Assembly: GCF_018860705.1 (NCBI RefSeq)
Contig: NZ_JAHKQA010000041.1
Coordinates: 62,001-126,000 of the forward strand
DNA length: 64,000 nt
From: Citreicella sp. C3M06
Lineage (GTDB): Bacteria > Pseudomonadota > Alphaproteobacteria > Rhodobacterales > Rhodobacteraceae
Direction: 5' to 3'
In this document: positions 28,405-37,682 of the stretch, piece after piece
Layout: each line of letters begins with the position of its first letter
Position numbering within the stretch: the stretch's first letter is position 1
Notes under the pieces: model-generated
What the model saw: the letters and a program-made list of their open reading frames with translations, nothing else
Databases searched by the model: none
Told to the model about the DNA's origin: nothing
Position numbers and translations under genes: made by a program

Positions 28405-29116
28405 CGCGTGCCTCTTTCAGCAGACGGTCGCTGGCGGTCTCGACCACCTCTTCGAGATGGCTCAGGAATTCCGCCTTTGTCACTTCGGGACCGATGGGGG
28501 GCAGGAACTCGACCACCGCAAGGCCGGGTTTGCGATAGACCCCAAGGCGCGGCCAGAAATGCCCGACATTGGTGGCCGCCGGAATGCAGGTCTGTTTGAG
28601 ATAGCCATGCAGAAGCGACGCGCCGACCTTGTAGGGCGCCTTGACGTCCGGCGCCACGCGGGTGCCCTGCGGATAGATGATCAGCTGCCCGGGATGCGCC
28701 TCGTTGCTGGCCTTGGCGGCGCGCAGCATCCCGGCAATCGCCGCGCCCTTCTTGCCGCGATCCACCGGAACGCAGCCGATGCGCGTGGCGTATTGCCCGA
28801 CGACCGGGGTGAACAGAAGCTCGCGCTTCATGATGAACTTGGCCGCCGGAACCGCGTCGAAGATGATGATGATATCGAGAAAGCTCTGGTGCTTGGAGGC
28901 GATCAGCACCTCTCCGGTCGGGATTTCGCCGCGCACTTCGGTCTTCAGCCCGACCATCCACGAGGCGCACCACAGCGTCCAGCGGCACCAGATCTTGGCG
29001 ACGCGGCGGGCGGCGTGTTCCGAGGTCAGCGCCCATGGGAACAGCCCCAGCCCGATGACCGCCATCCCCCCGTACATGGCGATGAGAAACGCATAGGATC
29101 GAATCCATTGCAACAT
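28391..29116 (-). CDS. plsC: 1-acyl-sn-glycerol-3-phosphate acyltransferase
   Basis: The 241-residue enzyme acylates lysophosphatidic acid to phosphatidic acid at the inner membrane. The catalytic H-x4-D motif is HQSFLD in ASKHQSFLDIIII. The substrate-binding VPVDRGKKG and YPQGTRVAPD blocks follow. One N-terminal membrane segment (about 6-28) is seen. It starts 1 nt from the ftsX stop, so ftsE-ftsX-plsC-PPOX form one operon. Confidence 0.95.
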   Translation of the reverse strand: MLQWIRSYAFLIAMYGGMAVIGLGLFPWALTSEHAARRVAKIWCRWTLWCASWMVGLKTEVRGEIPTGEVLIASKHQSFLDIIIIFDAVPAAKFIMKRELLFTPVVGQYATRIGCVPVDRGKKGAAIAGMLRAAKASNEAHPGQLIIYPQGTRVAPDVKAPYKVGASLLHGYLKQTCIPAATNVGHFWPRLGVYRKPGLAVVEFLPPIGPEVTKAEFLSHLEEVVETASDRLLKEARDAAR

Positions 29117-29117
29117 G

Positions 29118-30023
29118 TCAGCTTAGTCCTGCTAGTACGCGCCGCGCGGCGACGGCGGTTGCGACAAAGGCCACGACACCGGCCAGCGGCGGCACCAGAA
29201 GCGGCACGCCCCAATGCCAGCCCTGAAAGCCCAGCCCGGTCAGAAAGCCCGATGTTTCGCCCCCCGACGGCATCAGCATCACCGCCAGCACGCCAAGCGC
29301 CGTGCCCGCAGCCGCGCCCATCAGCGCACGCAGGGCAAAGCGGCGCACAAAGGCGCGAGCGATGTAATTGTCGGTGGCCCCCACAAGGCGCAGCACCGCG
29401 ATGACCTGTGCATTGGCCGCAAGCGCGGCGTTTGCGGCCAGCGTCACCATGGCGCCCACCGCCGCTGCGATCAACAGCGCTGCGCCCCAGCCCAGCAGGT
29501 TCAGCCGAGACGCCGCCTGCGCCAGAGGCTTGCGCCAGCGGGCGTGATCATCCAGCACCGCGCCTGGCACTTCGGCCTGAAGCCGCAGGCGCAGCCCCGC
29601 CGGATCATAGCCCCGCGCGGTCTCCTGCACTTCGATCAGCTGCGGCACCGGCAACTGGTCAACCGGCACGTCCGGGCCGAACCACGGCTCGAGCAGTGCC
29701 TGCTGTTCGGCCTCGCTCAGCGCGCGGGCCGACTCGATGCCGGGGGTCTGCTGAAGCAGCCGCAGCGCCGCCGAGGTCTGCGCCGCCAATTGCCCCGCCG
29801 GGGCAGAGATACGCACGGTCGAAGAGCGCGCCAGCTCGTTACCCCAGCTGGTCGCCAGCCGGCCCGCCGCCAGCGACAACGCCAGCGCAAACACCGCAAG
29901 GAACGCCATCGCCGCGGCGACGAACAGCGTCAGCCGCGCGGTAAACCCGGTCGGCGGCACCACCCGGTCCGCGGCGCTGTCGCCCCGTGCCAGCGCACGC
30001 AAGGTCTGCAGGGTCAGGTTCAC
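29118..30023 (-). CDS. ftsX: Cell division ABC transporter permease FtsX
   Basis: The 301-residue protein has the FtsX topology: a cytoplasmic N-terminus, one helix (about 28-55), a periplasmic domain (about 60-170), then three helices (about 175-200, 225-250, 270-295). The segment AVLRLVGATDNYIARAFVRR is characteristic of the FtsX/MacB permease family. With FtsE it regulates peptidoglycan hydrolysis at the septum. Its ATG overlaps the ftsE stop by 4 nt. Confidence 0.93.
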   Translation of the reverse strand: MNLTLQTLRALARGDSAADRVVPPTGFTARLTLFVAAAMAFLAVFALALSLAAGRLATSWGNELARSSTVRISAPAGQLAAQTSAALRLLQQTPGIESARALSEAEQQALLEPWFGPDVPVDQLPVPQLIEVQETARGYDPAGLRLRLQAEVPGAVLDDHARWRKPLAQAASRLNLLGWGAALLIAAAVGAMVTLAANAALAANAQVIAVLRLVGATDNYIARAFVRRFALRALMGAAAGTALGVLAVMLMPSGGETSGFLTGLGFQGWHWGVPLLVPPLAGVVAFVATAVAARRVLAGLS

Positions 30024-30697
30024 AGGTCGGCCCCCGCAGCGGTGATGCGCCGGTTGGCAATGCGCAGCACCCGCGCCTGAACCTGACTTTTGGCGGCGCG
30101 GATCAGCGACAGGTCATGGGTTGCGATCAGAATGGTCTTGCCCATGCGGTTCAGCTCGATCAGCAGCTGCAACAGGCGCTGCGACATCTCCCAGTCGACG
30201 TTGCCGGTCGGCTCGTCGGCAAGGATCACCTCGGGCGACATGATCACCGCGCGGGCCAGCGCGGCGCGCTGACGCTCGCCCCCCGACAGCTCGGGCGGTA
30301 GCGCGTTGGCGCGTTCGGTCAGCCCGACCCAAGCCAGCAATTCGCGCAGGTTCTCATCCTGCTGCGAAAAGCCCTCGCCCGAGACGGTCAGCGGCAGCGC
30401 CACGTTTTCATTCAGCGGAAGATGATCCAGAAAGGCGCAATCCTGATGCACCACGCCGATGCGGCGCCGGCTCATGGCGATGGCGTCGCGATCCATCTGC
30501 CGCACGTCCTGACCAAAGATCCGCGCCTGCCCCGCCGTCGGGCGCAGCGCGCCGTAACACAGTTTCAGCAATGTGGTCTTGCCCGCGCCGGACGGGCCGG
30601 TCAGGAAATGGAACGAGCCGGGGGCAAGCTGTAGCGAGAGTTCGCTCAGCAGCTCTGCGCCGCCATAGCTGTACGCCACGTTCTCCAGCTCGATCAC
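30020..30697 (-). CDS. ftsE: Cell division ATP-binding protein FtsE
   Basis: The 225-residue ABC ATPase partners FtsX. Walker A is GPSGAGKTTLLKL, the signature LSGGERQRAALARA, Walker B VILADEPTGNVD, and the switch His is in ATHD. A GTG at 30697 gives the normal FtsE N-terminus (IELENVAYSYGG); the open frame continues far upstream but is not coding there. It is the first gene of the ftsE-ftsX-plsC-PPOX operon and is divergent from the zinc-ribbon gene. Confidence 0.93.
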   Translation of the reverse strand: MIELENVAYSYGGAELLSELSLQLAPGSFHFLTGPSGAGKTTLLKLCYGALRPTAGQARIFGQDVRQMDRDAIAMSRRRIGVVHQDCAFLDHLPLNENVALPLTVSGEGFSQQDENLRELLAWVGLTERANALPPELSGGERQRAALARAVIMSPEVILADEPTGNVDWEMSQRLLQLLIELNRMGKTILIATHDLSLIRAAKSQVQARVLRIANRRITAAGADL

Positions 30698-30892
30698 GGT
30701 GTGTCGTCCTGCCCCTGCGGCCCGCACCCCGGTCTGCGGGGCGGGGCGAAAACCACGGCCTGTTGTGCATGAGCCGCGCCACATATGCAATCCGCCGGGG
30801 GTGTGGAAATTGGGCTTTCCCCGCTTTGGGCGGCAACCTAGTGTTTGCAAAGGAACATGGCGCCGCTGGGCGCGCAGCAACATGGGGACCAG

Positions 30893-31708
30893 ATGCGGCT
30901 GATTTGCCCGAATTGCGATGCGCAGTACGAGGTACCGACCAACGTCATCCCTGCGGGCGGGCGCGATGTGCAATGTTCGAACTGCGGGCACACCTGGTTT
31001 CAGGATCCTCCCGACAAGCTGCCTGCCGACGCCACCTCCACCGACGACAGCTGGGACAGCGGGCCTGAGCCTGCACAAGGCCCAGAACCCCAAACCGACT
31101 TCGCCCCAGAGCCGGAGGCGCAGCGCCAGCCGCGCAGCCTTGACCCATCCGTGCTCGAAGTGCTGCGCGAAGAGGCCGAACGCGAACAGCGTCAGCGCAT
31201 CGCCGAAGCGGAATCTCTGGAAACCCAGCCCGACCTTGGGCTGAGCCAACCGGACGAAGACGAGCCCACCCGCCGCGCCCGCGAGTCGCGCGAGCGGATG
31301 GCGCAGATCAAGGGCGAAGCCCCCGCCGCCAGCACCGCCGTCCATTCGCGGCGCGACCTGTTGCCCGACATCGAAGAAATCAACCAGACCCTGCGCGCGA
31401 CCCCGGAGCGACGCACAAGCGGCGGGCACGACATGTCGACTCCGCAGGGCCGGGCCGCCCTCGCGGAAGACATGAGCGCCGAGCGCGACGGCTTTGGCAA
31501 AGGCTTCAGGCTGGCGATTGTCGCCGTGATGCTTGCGGTCCTGCTTTACGCGATCGCACCGACAGTGATCGCCATGGTGCCCGCGCTTGGCGCGGTGCTT
31601 GATCCTTATGTCGGGGCGATCACGGGCCTGCGGCACTGGCTCGACGGGCAGATCGTCGCGCTGTTGCAGATGCTCGACGGCATGAGTTCGGAAGCGTCTG
31701 CACTGTAG
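30893..31708 (+). CDS. Zinc-ribbon domain membrane protein (MJ0042-type finger)
   Basis: The 271-residue protein begins with a zinc ribbon, MRLICPNCDAQYEVP...VQCSNCGHTWFQ (two CxxC pairs, residues about 5-32). A long acidic, Pro/Glu-rich low-complexity region follows (about 35-200). A membrane helix near residues 210-235 precedes a short tail. This is the MJ0042-family finger architecture common in alphaproteobacteria, where function is unknown. ATG 30893 is chosen so the finger starts at residue 1. It is divergent from ftsE, with about 195 nt between them. Confidence 0.88.
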   Translation: MRLICPNCDAQYEVPTNVIPAGGRDVQCSNCGHTWFQDPPDKLPADATSTDDSWDSGPEPAQGPEPQTDFAPEPEAQRQPRSLDPSVLEVLREEAEREQRQRIAEAESLETQPDLGLSQPDEDEPTRRARESRERMAQIKGEAPAASTAVHSRRDLLPDIEEINQTLRATPERRTSGGHDMSTPQGRAALAEDMSAERDGFGKGFRLAIVAVMLAVLLYAIAPTVIAMVPALGAVLDPYVGAITGLRHWLDGQIVALLQMLDGMSSEASAL

Positions 31709-31938
31709 CGCGCGGGCGTCCGCCCCTGCACAAGAACAGCACCATCGCGCGCCCGCCCGAACCACCCTGTCCGGGCGGGTCTGGATCATTTGCCTGCAAG
31801 CGCCGCGTAGCGCAGCAAACCTGCCGTGCATCGCGGAAATTCCCCGCCCGCGGTGTTGCGTCTTTCCGGCAAAGCTGTGCTATCATCGCGCCCGAACCGG
31901 CGGCAGCGCCGGCAAGGCCCATTCCCGGAGACAACAGC

Positions 31939-33339
31939 ATGGACGGCACCCGCACCCAGAACGACCTCAGCCACGTGGTGGAGGCCGACAAGGCCCACGT
32001 CTGGCACCATCTCGTGCAGCACAAGGCGTTTGAAACCAGCGACCCGCGCATCATCGTCGAGGGCAAGGGCCTGCGGGTCTGGGATCAGAACGGGCGCGAA
32101 TTCATCGACGCGGTGTCCGGCGCGGTCTGGACCGTCAACGTCGGCTACGGGCGGCAAACCATCGTTGATGCCATGTCCGAGCAACTGATGAAGGTGAATT
32201 ATTTCGCCGCCGCCGCCGGGTCCATCCCCGGTGCGCTTTTCGCGGAAAAGCTGATCGCCAAGATGCCGGGGATGAGCCGGGTCTATTACACCAGTTCGGG
32301 ATCCGAGGCGAACGAGAAGGCGTTCAAGATGGTGCGCCAGATCGCCCACAAGCGCTATGGCGGCAAGAAGCACAAGATCCTCTATCGCAACCGCGATTAC
32401 CACGGGAGCACCATCGGCACGATGTCGGCGGGCGGGCAGACCGAACGCAACGTGCAATACGGCCCCTTTGCGCCCGGCTTTGTCGAGGTGCCGCATTGCC
32501 TTGAATACCGCGCCGCCGATCAGGGCTGGGGCGATCTGTCGGGCGAGGCTTATGGCCGCCGCGCCGCCGATGCCATCGAAGAGGTGATCCTGCGCGAAGG
32601 CCCCGACACTGTCGGCGCGCTGTGCCTCGAGCCGATCACCGCAGGCGGCGGCGTCATCGTGCCGCCCGAAGGCTACTGGCCCCGCGTGCAGGAAATCTGC
32701 CGCAAATATGACATTCTGCTGCACATCGACGAGGTCGTCTGCGGCATCGGGCGCACCGGCACCCATTGGTTCGGCTACCAGCATTACGGCATCGAGCCCG
32801 ATTTCGTGACCATGGCCAAGGGCGTCGCTTCGGGCTATGCCGCCATCGCCTGCTGCGTGACCAGTGAAAAGGTCTTTGACCTGTTCAAGGACAACGCCAG
32901 CGATCCGCTTGACCATTTCCGCGACATCTCGACCTTTGGCGGCTGCACCGGCGGCCCGGCGGCGGCGCTGGAGAACATGCGCATCATCGAAGACGAGAAC
33001 CTGCTGGAGAATTGCGCCGAGATGGGCGCCTACATGCTTGGCAAGTTCGAAGCGCTGAAGGAAAAGCACGCGGTTGTCGGCGACGTGCGTGGCAAGGGGC
33101 TGTTCCTCGGCATCGAGCTGGTCAAGGACCGCGATACCAAAGAGCCCGTGAGCGAAGCGCAGATCGGCGCGGTGGTTGCCGGCTGCGGCGCCGAAGGTGT
33201 GATCATCGGCGCGTCGAACCGCTCCTGCCCCGGCCTGAACAACGTGCTGTGCTTTGCGCCGCCGCTGATCATCAAACCCGAAGAGGTCGACGCCATCGTT
33301 GCCGCAGTCGACGTGAGCCTCGGCAAGGTCTTCGGATGA
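31939..33339 (+). CDS. Class III aminotransferase, taurine--pyruvate type
   Basis: The 466-residue PLP enzyme closely resembles roseobacter taurine:pyruvate aminotransferase (Tpa) along its whole length: HVWHHLVQHKAFETSDPRII, VYYTSSGSEANEK, CLEPITAGGGVIVPPEGYW, LHIDEVVCGIGRTG. The PLP-binding Lys is in MAKGVASGY. Tpa transfers the amino group of taurine to pyruvate. However, no xsc, tauR or taurine transporter gene is nearby, so the substrate is uncertain and this could be a Tpa paralog acting on another amine. Its stop overlaps the GNAT gene start (ATGA). Confidence 0.8.
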   Translation: MDGTRTQNDLSHVVEADKAHVWHHLVQHKAFETSDPRIIVEGKGLRVWDQNGREFIDAVSGAVWTVNVGYGRQTIVDAMSEQLMKVNYFAAAAGSIPGALFAEKLIAKMPGMSRVYYTSSGSEANEKAFKMVRQIAHKRYGGKKHKILYRNRDYHGSTIGTMSAGGQTERNVQYGPFAPGFVEVPHCLEYRAADQGWGDLSGEAYGRRAADAIEEVILREGPDTVGALCLEPITAGGGVIVPPEGYWPRVQEICRKYDILLHIDEVVCGIGRTGTHWFGYQHYGIEPDFVTMAKGVASGYAAIACCVTSEKVFDLFKDNASDPLDHFRDISTFGGCTGGPAAALENMRIIEDENLLENCAEMGAYMLGKFEALKEKHAVVGDVRGKGLFLGIELVKDRDTKEPVSEAQIGAVVAGCGAEGVIIGASNRSCPGLNNVLCFAPPLIIKPEEVDAIVAAVDVSLGKVFG

Positions 33340-34034
33340 GCCTGAGCCGGATGAACGATTTCGGGCAGCCGGTCGGCACGCCGGTGGCGGGAGTGTTTCC
33401 CCGCCCCCGGCCAAGCCGCAGCGCACTGCCCGGCGCCTTCGTCCGGCTTGAGCCACTGACCCCCGATCACGCCCCGGCCCTGTTCGAGGCCTTTGCCGAA
33501 GACCGCGACGGGCGCGGCTGGACCTATCTGCCGCGCGGCCCGTTCAAAGACCACGCCGATGCCGCCGCATGGGCCGCGCAGGCCAGCGCCAGCGAAGATC
33601 CGCTGTATTTCGCCATCTGCGCGCCGGATGGCACGCCGCTGGGCTTTTGTTCCTACCTGCGGATCGACCCGGCCAATGGCGCGATCGAAGTCGGCTTCAT
33701 CCACATGTCGCCGCGCCTGCAACGCACCCCCGCCGCCACCGAGGCGATGTTCCTGATGATGGCCAATGCCTTTGATACGCTGGGATATCGCCGCTACGAA
33801 TGGAAATGCGACGCGCTGAACACGCCGTCGCGCCGGGCGGCGCAGCGGCTGGGCTTCAGCTACGAAGGCACGTTCCGGCAGGCGGTCATCGTCAAGGGGC
33901 GCAACCGCGACACCGCGTGGTTCTCGGTGATCGACAGCGAATGGCCGGCGCTCAAGGCGCGGTTCGAACACTGGCTCGACCCGGCGAATTTCGACGCGGA
34001 CGGCTATCAGATCACCGCGCTCGGGCGGATCTGA
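33336..34034 (+). CDS. GNAT-family N-acetyltransferase
   Basis: The 232-residue protein has a RimJ/RimL-like GNAT domain: VRLEPLTPDHAPALFEAF, the beta-strand region IEVGFIHMSPRLQRTPAATEAM with the CoA-loop-like LQRTPAA, and NTPSRRAAQRLGF near the end. The ATG at 33336 overlaps the aminotransferase stop (ATGA), so the two are translationally coupled. The substrate is unknown. A bidirectional terminator follows. Confidence 0.88.
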   Translation: MSLSRMNDFGQPVGTPVAGVFPRPRPSRSALPGAFVRLEPLTPDHAPALFEAFAEDRDGRGWTYLPRGPFKDHADAAAWAAQASASEDPLYFAICAPDGTPLGFCSYLRIDPANGAIEVGFIHMSPRLQRTPAATEAMFLMMANAFDTLGYRRYEWKCDALNTPSRRAAQRLGFSYEGTFRQAVIVKGRNRDTAWFSVIDSEWPALKARFEHWLDPANFDADGYQITALGRI

Positions 34035-34050
34035 CATCCGCTACAAATGC

Positions 34051-34079
34051 AAAAGGACCGCCCGGGGGCGGTCCTTTTT
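34051..34079. terminator. Bidirectional terminator between GNAT and HU genes
   Basis: AAAAGGACCGCC (34051-34062) pairs with GGCGGTCCTTTT (34067-34078) with a 4-nt loop. The A-run and T-run on both sides let it work on either strand between the convergent genes. Confidence 0.92.
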
Positions 34080-34103
34080 CTGTCTGCGGGACCGCTTGGC
34101 GGA

Positions 34104-34391
34104 TCAACCGTTGACGCTGTCTTTCAGAGCCTTGGCGATGGTCACCTTGACCTGCTTGTCGGCGTCTTTCTTGAACTGCTCGCCGGTGGCGGGGTTGCGC
34201 ACCATACGCTCGGGGCGCTCTTTGCAATAGATCTTGCCAACGCCCGGAAGGGTCACGGCGCCACCTTCGGCAACGGCCTTGGTGATGATGCCGGTGATCG
34301 CATCGATCGCAGCGGAAGCGGTTTTCTTGTCCGCGTCCATCTCGGTGGCCAGAGCGGCCACGAGCTCGGTCTTGGTCATCGGTTTCGCCAT
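34104..34391 (-). CDS. hup: HU-family DNA-binding protein
   Basis: The 95-residue histone-like protein has the N-terminal helices MTKTELVAALATEM and the DNA-binding beta arm GVGKIYCKERPERMVRNPATGE. The arm is somewhat divergent from canonical HU (KERPERMVRNP instead of RxRxGRNP). HU bends and compacts DNA. GGAGACC precedes the ATG. It is monocistronic by position. Confidence 0.92.
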   Translation of the reverse strand: MAKPMTKTELVAALATEMDADKKTASAAIDAITGIITKAVAEGGAVTLPGVGKIYCKERPERMVRNPATGEQFKKDADKQVKVTIAKALKDSVNG

Positions 34392-34534
34392 TTCATGGTC
34401 TCCTTGACTGCCCGTAGTGGTTGGGGGCTTCTTATTAGAATAGTCATCATGTCGTGTTCAAACACAATGGAATGGGGCGGTTTGCAAGGGGAAAACACAG
34501 ATTTTCGCCCATGAAAGCCGCGATCTCAGCCGAT

Positions 34535-36019
34535 CTAGAGGAAAGCTGTTTCCTGAAAGCTGCGCAGCTTGCGACTGTGCAACCGTTCGAGCGGCATTCC
34601 GCGCAGACGCTCCATCGCGCGAATGCCGATCATCAGGTGCCGCGCGACCTGCGTCTTGTAGAAATCAGACGCCATTCCAGGCAGTTTCAGCTCTCCGTGC
34701 AAGGGTTTATCGGATACGCACAGCAGCGTGCCATAGGGCACCCGGAAACGAAATCCGTTCGCCGCGATGGTGGCGCTTTCCATGTCCAGCGCCACGGCGC
34801 GCGACTGGCTGAGCCGTTGCACCGGGCCGGACTGATCGCGCAATTCCCAGTTCCGGTTGTCGACGGACGCCACGGTGCCGGTGCGCATGATCCGCTTCAG
34901 ATCATAGCCATCCAGCTGGGTTTCCTGCGCCACCGCCTGTTCCAGCGCCACCTGAATTTCCGCCAGCGCGGGAATCGGCACCCAGACCGGCAGGTCGTCA
35001 TCCAGCACCTTGTCCTCGCGCAGATAGGCATGGGCCAGCACGAAATCCCCCAGAGATTGCGAGGCGCGCAGACCGGCGCAATGCCCCACCATCAGCCACG
35101 CATGCGGGCGCAGCACGGCGATGTGGTCGGTCGCGGTTTTGGCATTCGACGGCCCCACCCCGATGTTGACCAGCGTGATGCCGTTCCCATTCGCCCGCTT
35201 GAGATGATAGGTCGGCATCTGCGGCATCTTGAGGCTGGGCGGGATCACCGCCTCGGGGTCGGTGATCTCGACATTGCCGGTCGAGACAAAACTGGTGTAG
35301 CCGCTCGCCGGGTCGGCCAGCTGGGCGCGGGCGTAGGATTCAAACTCGCTGACGTAGAACTGGTAGTTGGTGAACAGCACGTGGTTCTGGAAATGGCCCG
35401 GATCGGTGGCGGTGTAATGCGCCAGCCGCGCAAGGCTGTAATCGATGCGCTGCGCGGTGAACGGTGCCAGCGGCTCTGCCCCGTCGGGCGCGGGCAGCGC
35501 CACGCCGTTGACGATATCGTCGTTGGTGATGTTCAGGTCCGGCACATCGAAGACATCGCGCAGGATGAATTCGGATGCCCCCTCCTGCGGCACCGCGATA
35601 TCGGGATAGTTCGACACCGCGAAATGCACCGGCATCGGCGTATCCGAGATCCCCACCTGCACCGGCACCTGATGGCTTTCCATCAGCAGCGCAATCTGCT
35701 GCCTCAGGTAATGCCGGAACAGGTCTGGTCGGGTGATCCCGGTGGCATAGGTGCCCGGCGCCGAAACGTGGCCAAAGCTCAGGCGGCTGTCGACCTTGGC
35801 ATAGGAATTGGTGGTGATGCGGATTTCCGGGTAATAGGCCCGGATGCGGGTGCCCGGATGGCCGCTCGCCATCGCCTCCAGAAAGCGATCATGCAAGAAG
35901 CCGATGGCCAGATCGTATAGCGCGCACAACCGATCGACAGCGGCATCCGCGTCGGTGAACAGCTCGGGCGCGGGGGCCTGCGGCGTGACGATCTTCAGCG
36001 GTTGCGTGGTGTCCTGCAT
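34535..36019 (-). CDS. amn: AMP nucleosidase
   Basis: The 494-residue enzyme hydrolyses AMP to adenine and ribose 5-phosphate in purine salvage. The N-terminal Amn-specific domain contains YYPEIRITTNSYAKVDSRLS and FGHVSAPGTYATGITRPDLF. The C-terminal half is a nucleoside-phosphorylase-like domain: LVNIGVGPSNAKTATDHIAV, LMVGHCAGLR and DMESATIAANGFR. The ATG at 36019 has an AGAAGGG site upstream and gives a length close to the E. coli enzyme (484). Confidence 0.95.
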   Translation of the reverse strand: MQDTTQPLKIVTPQAPAPELFTDADAAVDRLCALYDLAIGFLHDRFLEAMASGHPGTRIRAYYPEIRITTNSYAKVDSRLSFGHVSAPGTYATGITRPDLFRHYLRQQIALLMESHQVPVQVGISDTPMPVHFAVSNYPDIAVPQEGASEFILRDVFDVPDLNITNDDIVNGVALPAPDGAEPLAPFTAQRIDYSLARLAHYTATDPGHFQNHVLFTNYQFYVSEFESYARAQLADPASGYTSFVSTGNVEITDPEAVIPPSLKMPQMPTYHLKRANGNGITLVNIGVGPSNAKTATDHIAVLRPHAWLMVGHCAGLRASQSLGDFVLAHAYLREDKVLDDDLPVWVPIPALAEIQVALEQAVAQETQLDGYDLKRIMRTGTVASVDNRNWELRDQSGPVQRLSQSRAVALDMESATIAANGFRFRVPYGTLLCVSDKPLHGELKLPGMASDFYKTQVARHLMIGIRAMERLRGMPLERLHSRKLRSFQETAFL

Positions 36020-36118
36020 CGTGCGCCCTTCTCTGGTGTTACCGGGCAAACTGGCATCGCAGGCGAGGGCGTACAAGGCAGGAAACGCGCCCCCGCGATC
36101 GGGGGCGCGATGGTCCGC

Positions 36119-36988
36119 TCAGGCGCGCACCAGCTTTTCGTAGGTGTCGAGGATATCCAGCGTCAGCGCGCCGACCTCGAAATTGTAATCGCGGATCGAA
36201 CCGACCGGGGTGACCTCGGCGGCGGTTCCGGTCAGCCAGCATTGCTCGAAGCTTTCCAGCTCTTCGGGCATGATGTGCCGCTCGTGCACGGTGATGCCCT
36301 TTTCCTTCAGCAGCTTGATGACCGTCTGCCGGGTCAGGCCGTTGAGGAAGCAATCCGCCAGCGGGGTGTGCACTTCGCCGTTCTTGACGAAGAAGATGTT
36401 CGCCCCGGTCGCCTCGGCCACATAGCCGCGATAATCCATGAACAGCGCATCAGAGCAGCCCCGCGCCTCGGCTTCGTGCTTGGACATGGTGCAGATCATG
36501 TACAGACCGGCGGCCTTGGCGTGCACCGGGATGGTCTCGGGCGACGGGCGCTTCCAGCGCGCGATGTCCAGCTTGGCGCCCTTGAGCTTGGCGTCGCCGT
36601 AGTAGTTGCCCCACTCCCACGCGGCGATCGCCATGCGGACGGGGTTGCGCGAAGAGGCAACGCCCATGTCGGGGCCAGCGCCGCGCCACGCCACGGCGCG
36701 GACATAAGCGTTGGTAAAGCCGTTTGCCTGCAGCACGGCTTCCTTGGCGGCGTCGATTTCTTCGGCGCTGTAGGGGATCTCGAAATCCAGCTCGCCAGCG
36801 GAAAACCGCAGGCGCTTGGAATGCTCGTGCCCAAGGAAGATCTTGCCATCATAGCAGCGCTCGCCCTCGAACACCGAAGAGGCGTAATGCAGAGCGTGGG
36901 TCAGTACGTGCACCTGCGCCTTGCGCCAATCCACCAGCGCGCCGTCCAGCCAGATCTTGCCGTCGCGGTCGTCATATGCACCTTCCAT
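36119..36988 (-). CDS. ilvE: Branched-chain amino acid aminotransferase
   Basis: The 289-residue class IV PLP aminotransferase makes Leu, Ile and Val from their keto acids. Features are MEGAYDDRDGKIWLDGALVD, HALHYASSVFEGERCYDG, the region around GYVAEATGANIFFVKNGEV, and LTGTAAEVTPVGSIRDY. ATG 36988 is preferred over the upstream in-frame start because the family begins close to this point. It is divergent from petP, with 184 nt of AT-richer DNA between. Confidence 0.95.
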   Translation of the reverse strand: MEGAYDDRDGKIWLDGALVDWRKAQVHVLTHALHYASSVFEGERCYDGKIFLGHEHSKRLRFSAGELDFEIPYSAEEIDAAKEAVLQANGFTNAYVRAVAWRGAGPDMGVASSRNPVRMAIAAWEWGNYYGDAKLKGAKLDIARWKRPSPETIPVHAKAAGLYMICTMSKHEAEARGCSDALFMDYRGYVAEATGANIFFVKNGEVHTPLADCFLNGLTRQTVIKLLKEKGITVHERHIMPEELESFEQCWLTGTAAEVTPVGSIRDYNFEVGALTLDILDTYEKLVRA

Positions 36989-37172
36989 CGCTCTATCTCC
37001 TTTGGCGTGGTATATGTCGTGTGGCATCGTTCGAATTTACGTTTATTGCGAAGAAGCACCCGGTTTGGATATTTAATTTCGCAAAAACTGCGCCTCGCTA
37101 GCAGTTGGGTCTTGGAATGTCAATAAGGCTGACTTAAACTCCGTGCTAAACCTGATGAAGGATGAGGCAAAG

Positions 37173-37682
37173 ATGGCGGATCTGCCGGGAACGCAAGGGC
37201 ATGTGGGGGAATCCCTGCTCTTTCTCACCGACGAACAGCTGCGCCAGGGCATCGAGGCGATGTTCTTTGCCTATCGCGGCTTTACCGCCGATCCCGACCG
37301 CATCTTGTCGACGCTGCAATACGGGCGCGCGCATCATCGGGCAATCCATTTCATCAACATCGTGCCCGGCACCACGGTGAACAACCTGCTGTCGATCCTT
37401 GGCGTCACCAAGCAATCGCTCAACCGCGTGCTGCGCACCCTGATCGAAGACGGCCTTGTCGAAAGCCGCGTCGGACGCGCCGACAAGCGCGAGCGGCACC
37501 TGTTCCTCACCGCTGATGGGCGCGAGCTGGAACACCGGCTGTCGGATGCGCAGCGGGCGCGGATGCGCGCCGCCTACCGTCAGGCTGGCCCCGATGCGGT
37601 CGCTGGATTTCGCAAGGTTCTCGAAGCGATGATGGACCCGGATCTGCAACGGCATTATTCAGGCCTGAGGGAGACCCGCTGA
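37173..37682 (+). CDS. petP: MarR-family regulator, PetP-like
   Basis: The 169-residue protein has a winged helix: TTVNNLLSILGVTKQSLNRV (recognition helix) and GLVESRVGRADKRERHLFLT (wing). In Rhodobacter capsulatus petP (MarR type) and petR (response regulator) are adjacent and petR is needed for cytochrome bc1 expression. The same pairing is seen here, with a 1-nt overlap. ATG 37173 has GATGAGG upstream; ATG 37155 and GTG 37143 are alternatives. The call to petP rests on family plus partner, not on a measured alignment. Confidence 0.8.
   Translation: MADLPGTQGHVGESLLFLTDEQLRQGIEAMFFAYRGFTADPDRILSTLQYGRAHHRAIHFINIVPGTTVNNLLSILGVTKQSLNRVLRTLIEDGLVESRVGRADKRERHLFLTADGRELEHRLSDAQRARMRAAYRQAGPDAVAGFRKVLEAMMDPDLQRHYSGLRETR

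Noticed and set aside
30698-31831. N-terminal extension of ftsE
   Set aside because: The upstream part is antisense to the zinc-ribbon gene and unlike FtsE; GTG 30697 gives the normal N-terminus.
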